Below are positions 62,123-64,000 of a stretch of DNA of 64,000 nucleotides, piece after piece. The translations under genes were made by a program, and so were the position numbers. Every line of letters begins with the position of its first letter. Position 1 is the stretch's first letter. The notes beneath the pieces were generated by a model that did no database searches, was not told where the DNA came from, and saw only the letters and a list, made by a program, of their open reading frames with translations. The stretch spans positions 16,004 through 80,003 of the IMG/VR virus record IMGVR_UViG_3300029914_000015; one strand, written 5' to 3'. The stretch comes from a virus.

Positions 62123-62362
62123 ATGAATGAAAAAGCACAAATGGCTGCTGTTCAACAAAATGGTTATGCAATTGAATACATCAGCAAGCCAAGCAAAGCT
62201 GTGCAAATGGCTGCTGTTCAACGAAATTATCGTGCAATTCAATACATCGACAAGCCAAGCAAAGCTGTGCAAATGGCTGCTGTTCAACAAAATGGTTGGG
62301 CAATTGAATATATAAAAAATCCAACAGAAACAGCAAAATTGGCATCAAAAAGAAACTCTTGA
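62123..62362 (+). CDS. short DUF4116-like repeat protein, 3 repeats
   Basis: A 79-residue protein with three of the same 22-residue units, ending NPTETAKLASKRNS. The 35 bases before its start nearly match those before the 11-repeat gene, so the two arose by tandem duplication including the control region. Confidence 0.65.
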   Translation: MNEKAQMAAVQQNGYAIEYISKPSKAVQMAAVQRNYRAIQYIDKPSKAVQMAAVQQNGWAIEYIKNPTETAKLASKRNS

Positions 62363-62387
62363 CAATCATCCCAAACTTTGTTATGCT
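62359..62387 (+). promoter_or_regulatory. sigma70 promoter with CCAAAC spacer box
   Basis: TTGACA, 17 nt, TATGCT. TTGACAATC and CCAAAC are shared with the ClpA promoter, and the leader has the same CGAAAGGA. Confidence 0.6.
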
Positions 62388-62412
62388 ATATTTGTAGTCG
62401 AAAGGACATGAA

Positions 62413-62496
62413 ATGCGTAATCTTTACAACAGTGTTGGAGTCTGGTATTTGACAAACGTTTTTCCAACTGTTCTACAAATCAGTCTATCCTTTTAA
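62413..62496 (+). CDS. possible 27-residue peptide
   Basis: MRNLYNSVGVWYLTNVFPTV... starts 10 nt after CGAAAGGA. A strong promoter and ribosome site precede it, but nothing else supports it; an overlapping 14-codon frame starts 5 nt earlier. Confidence 0.3.
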   Translation: MRNLYNSVGVWYLTNVFPTVLQISLSF

Positions 62497-62528
62497 AATC
62501 AACAACTTAGCCTGTGGAAAAGAAAAGC

Positions 62529-62557
62529 TTGACAAACAACCCAAACATTGATACCAT
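62529..62557 (+). promoter_or_regulatory. sigma70-type promoter of the MoxR gene
   Basis: TTGACA, 17 nt, TACCAT, spacer with CCAAAC, leader with CGAAAGGA. Third member of the same promoter family. Confidence 0.55.
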
Positions 62558-62594
62558 TAAAGAGTAGCAAAAATACGAAAGGATAACACAAAAA

Positions 62595-63785
62595 ATGGCA
62601 AAGATTGACACAACTGCATCGTACACGCTGAATGAATTGGTTCCTCTGATCAAGCGATGCTTGAAGAAACAGCGCCCGCTTTTTCTGTGGTCTGGTCCTG
62701 GAATTGGCAAGTCGTCAGTTATAGCGCAAATTGCCAAGCTTCTTGGTGGAATTTCTATTGATCTTCGTTTGAGTCAGATGCAGCAATCTGATCTCATTGG
62801 TATTCCATATTTAAATCCAACTGCAAATAACGGTGCTGGCGCTATGCGCTGGGCGCCTGACGAGCGTATGCCGACTGCTGAATTTGCTGCTGAGTATCCA
62901 ATTGTCATTTTGTTTTTGGACGAAATGAATAGTGCTGCTCCTGCTGTGCAAGCTTCTGCATATCAGTTGGTTCAAGACCGAGCTGCTGGAACGTATAAGC
63001 TTCCTGACAATGTGGTTATTGTCGCCGCTGGAAATCGTGAGACAGACCGCGGAGTAACTTTCCGTATGCCTTCTCCGCTTGCAAATCGTTTTGTTCACTT
63101 TCAAGTTAAGCCTGATTTTGATTCTTGGTTGGATTGGGCTTTGAGCGAAAATATCAATCCTGATGTTGTTGCTTTTTTGTCAACCTTCAAAGACAAGTTG
63201 TATGAGTTTGATCCTACGAGCGCTGATAAGTCTTTTCCGACTCCGCGTAGTTGGGAATTTGTAAGCCAGCTTATCACTACTGATAAAGATGAAGCTTCTC
63301 TGTCAGATAGTGTAATTCGAGATTTGGTTGCATCTGCTGTTGGTTCTGGTACCGCTACATCGTTCATGGCGTATATGAAGATTGGCAAGACTCTTCCACA
63401 TCCTGCTGATATTCTGTCTGGTAAAGTGACAGAGATTAAGACAACTGAAATCAGCGCACATTATCAGATCATTATGAGCATGTTGTACGAGTTGCGTAAT
63501 TTTTGGTTTGATCACAGCGATGGGACTGGTGTTATGGAAAAGGTAGCAGATCGCCAAGTTGAAAAGCGTGATTGGCGCACGGACAAGCCATATTTGAAGA
63601 CTTGGGCTACAATGCTTGAGAATTTTAACAATTTTGTTCTTACGCAAGTGAAGACTGAAGTTGGAATTATGGCAGTTCGTATGGCTTTCAAGAATTACAA
63701 TTTCATGAAGTCTATGCCAATGACCAATTTGAAGTCTTGGACCAAGATCGCAGAGCAGTGGGGAAAGTTTATCTTCTCTGCTTAA
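62595..63785 (+). CDS. MoxR-type AAA+ ATPase
   Basis: A 396-residue AAA+ protein: Walker A LWSGPGIGKSSVIAQIAKL near 32-50, Walker B VILFLDEMNSA near 104, sensor-type VVIVAAGNRETDRG and an arginine-finger-like SPLANRF. MoxR ATPases remodel protein complexes, often with a VWA-domain partner; none is visible, and the partner may lie to the right of the window. Codon use is richer in G and C than neighbouring genes (many AAG, GAG, CGT and CTT codons), suggesting high expression or separate origin. It has its own promoter and a strong terminator. Confidence 0.8.
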   Translation: MAKIDTTASYTLNELVPLIKRCLKKQRPLFLWSGPGIGKSSVIAQIAKLLGGISIDLRLSQMQQSDLIGIPYLNPTANNGAGAMRWAPDERMPTAEFAAEYPIVILFLDEMNSAAPAVQASAYQLVQDRAAGTYKLPDNVVIVAAGNRETDRGVTFRMPSPLANRFVHFQVKPDFDSWLDWALSENINPDVVAFLSTFKDKLYEFDPTSADKSFPTPRSWEFVSQLITTDKDEASLSDSVIRDLVASAVGSGTATSFMAYMKIGKTLPHPADILSGKVTEIKTTEISAHYQIIMSMLYELRNFWFDHSDGTGVMEKVADRQVEKRDWRTDKPYLKTWATMLENFNNFVLTQVKTEVGIMAVRMAFKNYNFMKSMPMTNLKSWTKIAEQWGKFIFSA

Positions 63786-63792
63786 TCAAACC

Positions 63793-63837
63793 AAAAACCA
63801 GAAATTTGACAGTCCAATAGTCAAATTTCTGGTTTTT
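63793..63837 (+). terminator. Rho-independent terminator after the MoxR gene
   Basis: An 18-bp perfect stem (AAAAACCAGAAATTTGAC with its complement) around a 9-nt loop, ending in five Ts. Confidence 0.9.
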
Positions 63838-64000
63838 AACTTGTTGATTCTAAAGGGACAAAATTGGCTAAATTGCCCTATAACCCGCTCTAAGCCCCTC
63901 AGACATGTCCAAGTGCCATAAAGCAAATAATATTGCTTAAAAGGCATTTTTAAGCTCTTTGTTTTGTGTTTGTTACAAATTGTTGATTGCAAAGCACTTA
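63838..64000. other. no gene seen at the right edge
   Basis: No convincing frame or structure was found; it is probably the leader region of a gene beyond the window. Confidence 0.4.

Noticed and set aside
61295-62330. CRISPR array
   Set aside because: The 66-nt units are contiguous, coding and without variable spacers of constant length between short palindromic repeats.

Overview
The window is a 64 kb piece of a large, AT-rich, T4-like myovirus genome. Evidence for this: gp25- and gp6-type baseplate wedge genes in tandem, a family B DNA polymerase, a gp45-type sliding clamp, a T4-type RNase H, a DsbA-like late-transcription DNA-binding protein, and repeated copies of the T4 late-promoter octamer TATAAATA. 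Almost all genes are on the + strand in tight, often ATGA-overlapping order. No tRNA, CRISPR or integrase was seen. The host cannot be named; early promoters look like ordinary bacterial sigma70 sites.

Layout. 1-19.9 kb: tail and baseplate module (gp25, gp6, a 4033-residue giant protein, a LamG-type protein, fibres). 20-27 kb: SF2 helicase-like protein, a 1.1 kb gene-poor stretch with 36-nt repeats and strong hairpins, a GIY-YIG-like nuclease, a DnaJ-like and a ClpA-like chaperone. 27-32.8 kb: small metal-binding, HAD, glycosyltransferase and homing-endonuclease genes. 32.8-46.5 kb: accessory island with two very large mosaic proteins, five ADP-ribosyltransferase-like paralogues, a Dps ferritin and four protein-kinase-like paralogues; it holds the main minus-strand block. 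46.6-58.2 kb: dsbA, polymerase, clamp, a 7-deazaguanine DNA-modification set (dpdA, folE, queE) and RNase H. 58.5-64 kb: an Acb1-like 2H phosphoesterase, a glycosyltransferase, two methyltransferases, DUF4116-like repeat proteins and a MoxR ATPase.

Main hypothesis. Unrelated accessory proteins (ART-like, kinase-like, HAD, GNAT, ParB-like) share an N-terminal signature M-x-[IL]-x-E-[IVLFY]. The same [IL]-x-E tripeptide sits at the module junctions of the 1005- and 1153-residue proteins. In T4, [IL]-x-E is the prohead protease (gp21) cleavage signal, and a short N-terminal peptide targets Alt and the internal proteins into the head. I infer that this island encodes an arsenal of capsid-packaged, injected effectors, some made as polyproteins to be cut in the prohead. 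Several of these genes, and gp6 and the giant protein, have a late-promoter octamer exactly 5 nt before the ATG, which predicts leaderless late mRNAs. Two copies of a two-hairpin RNA element with compensatory base changes also follow late-promoter octamers. These are inferences from reading the sequence; no search or folding program was run.
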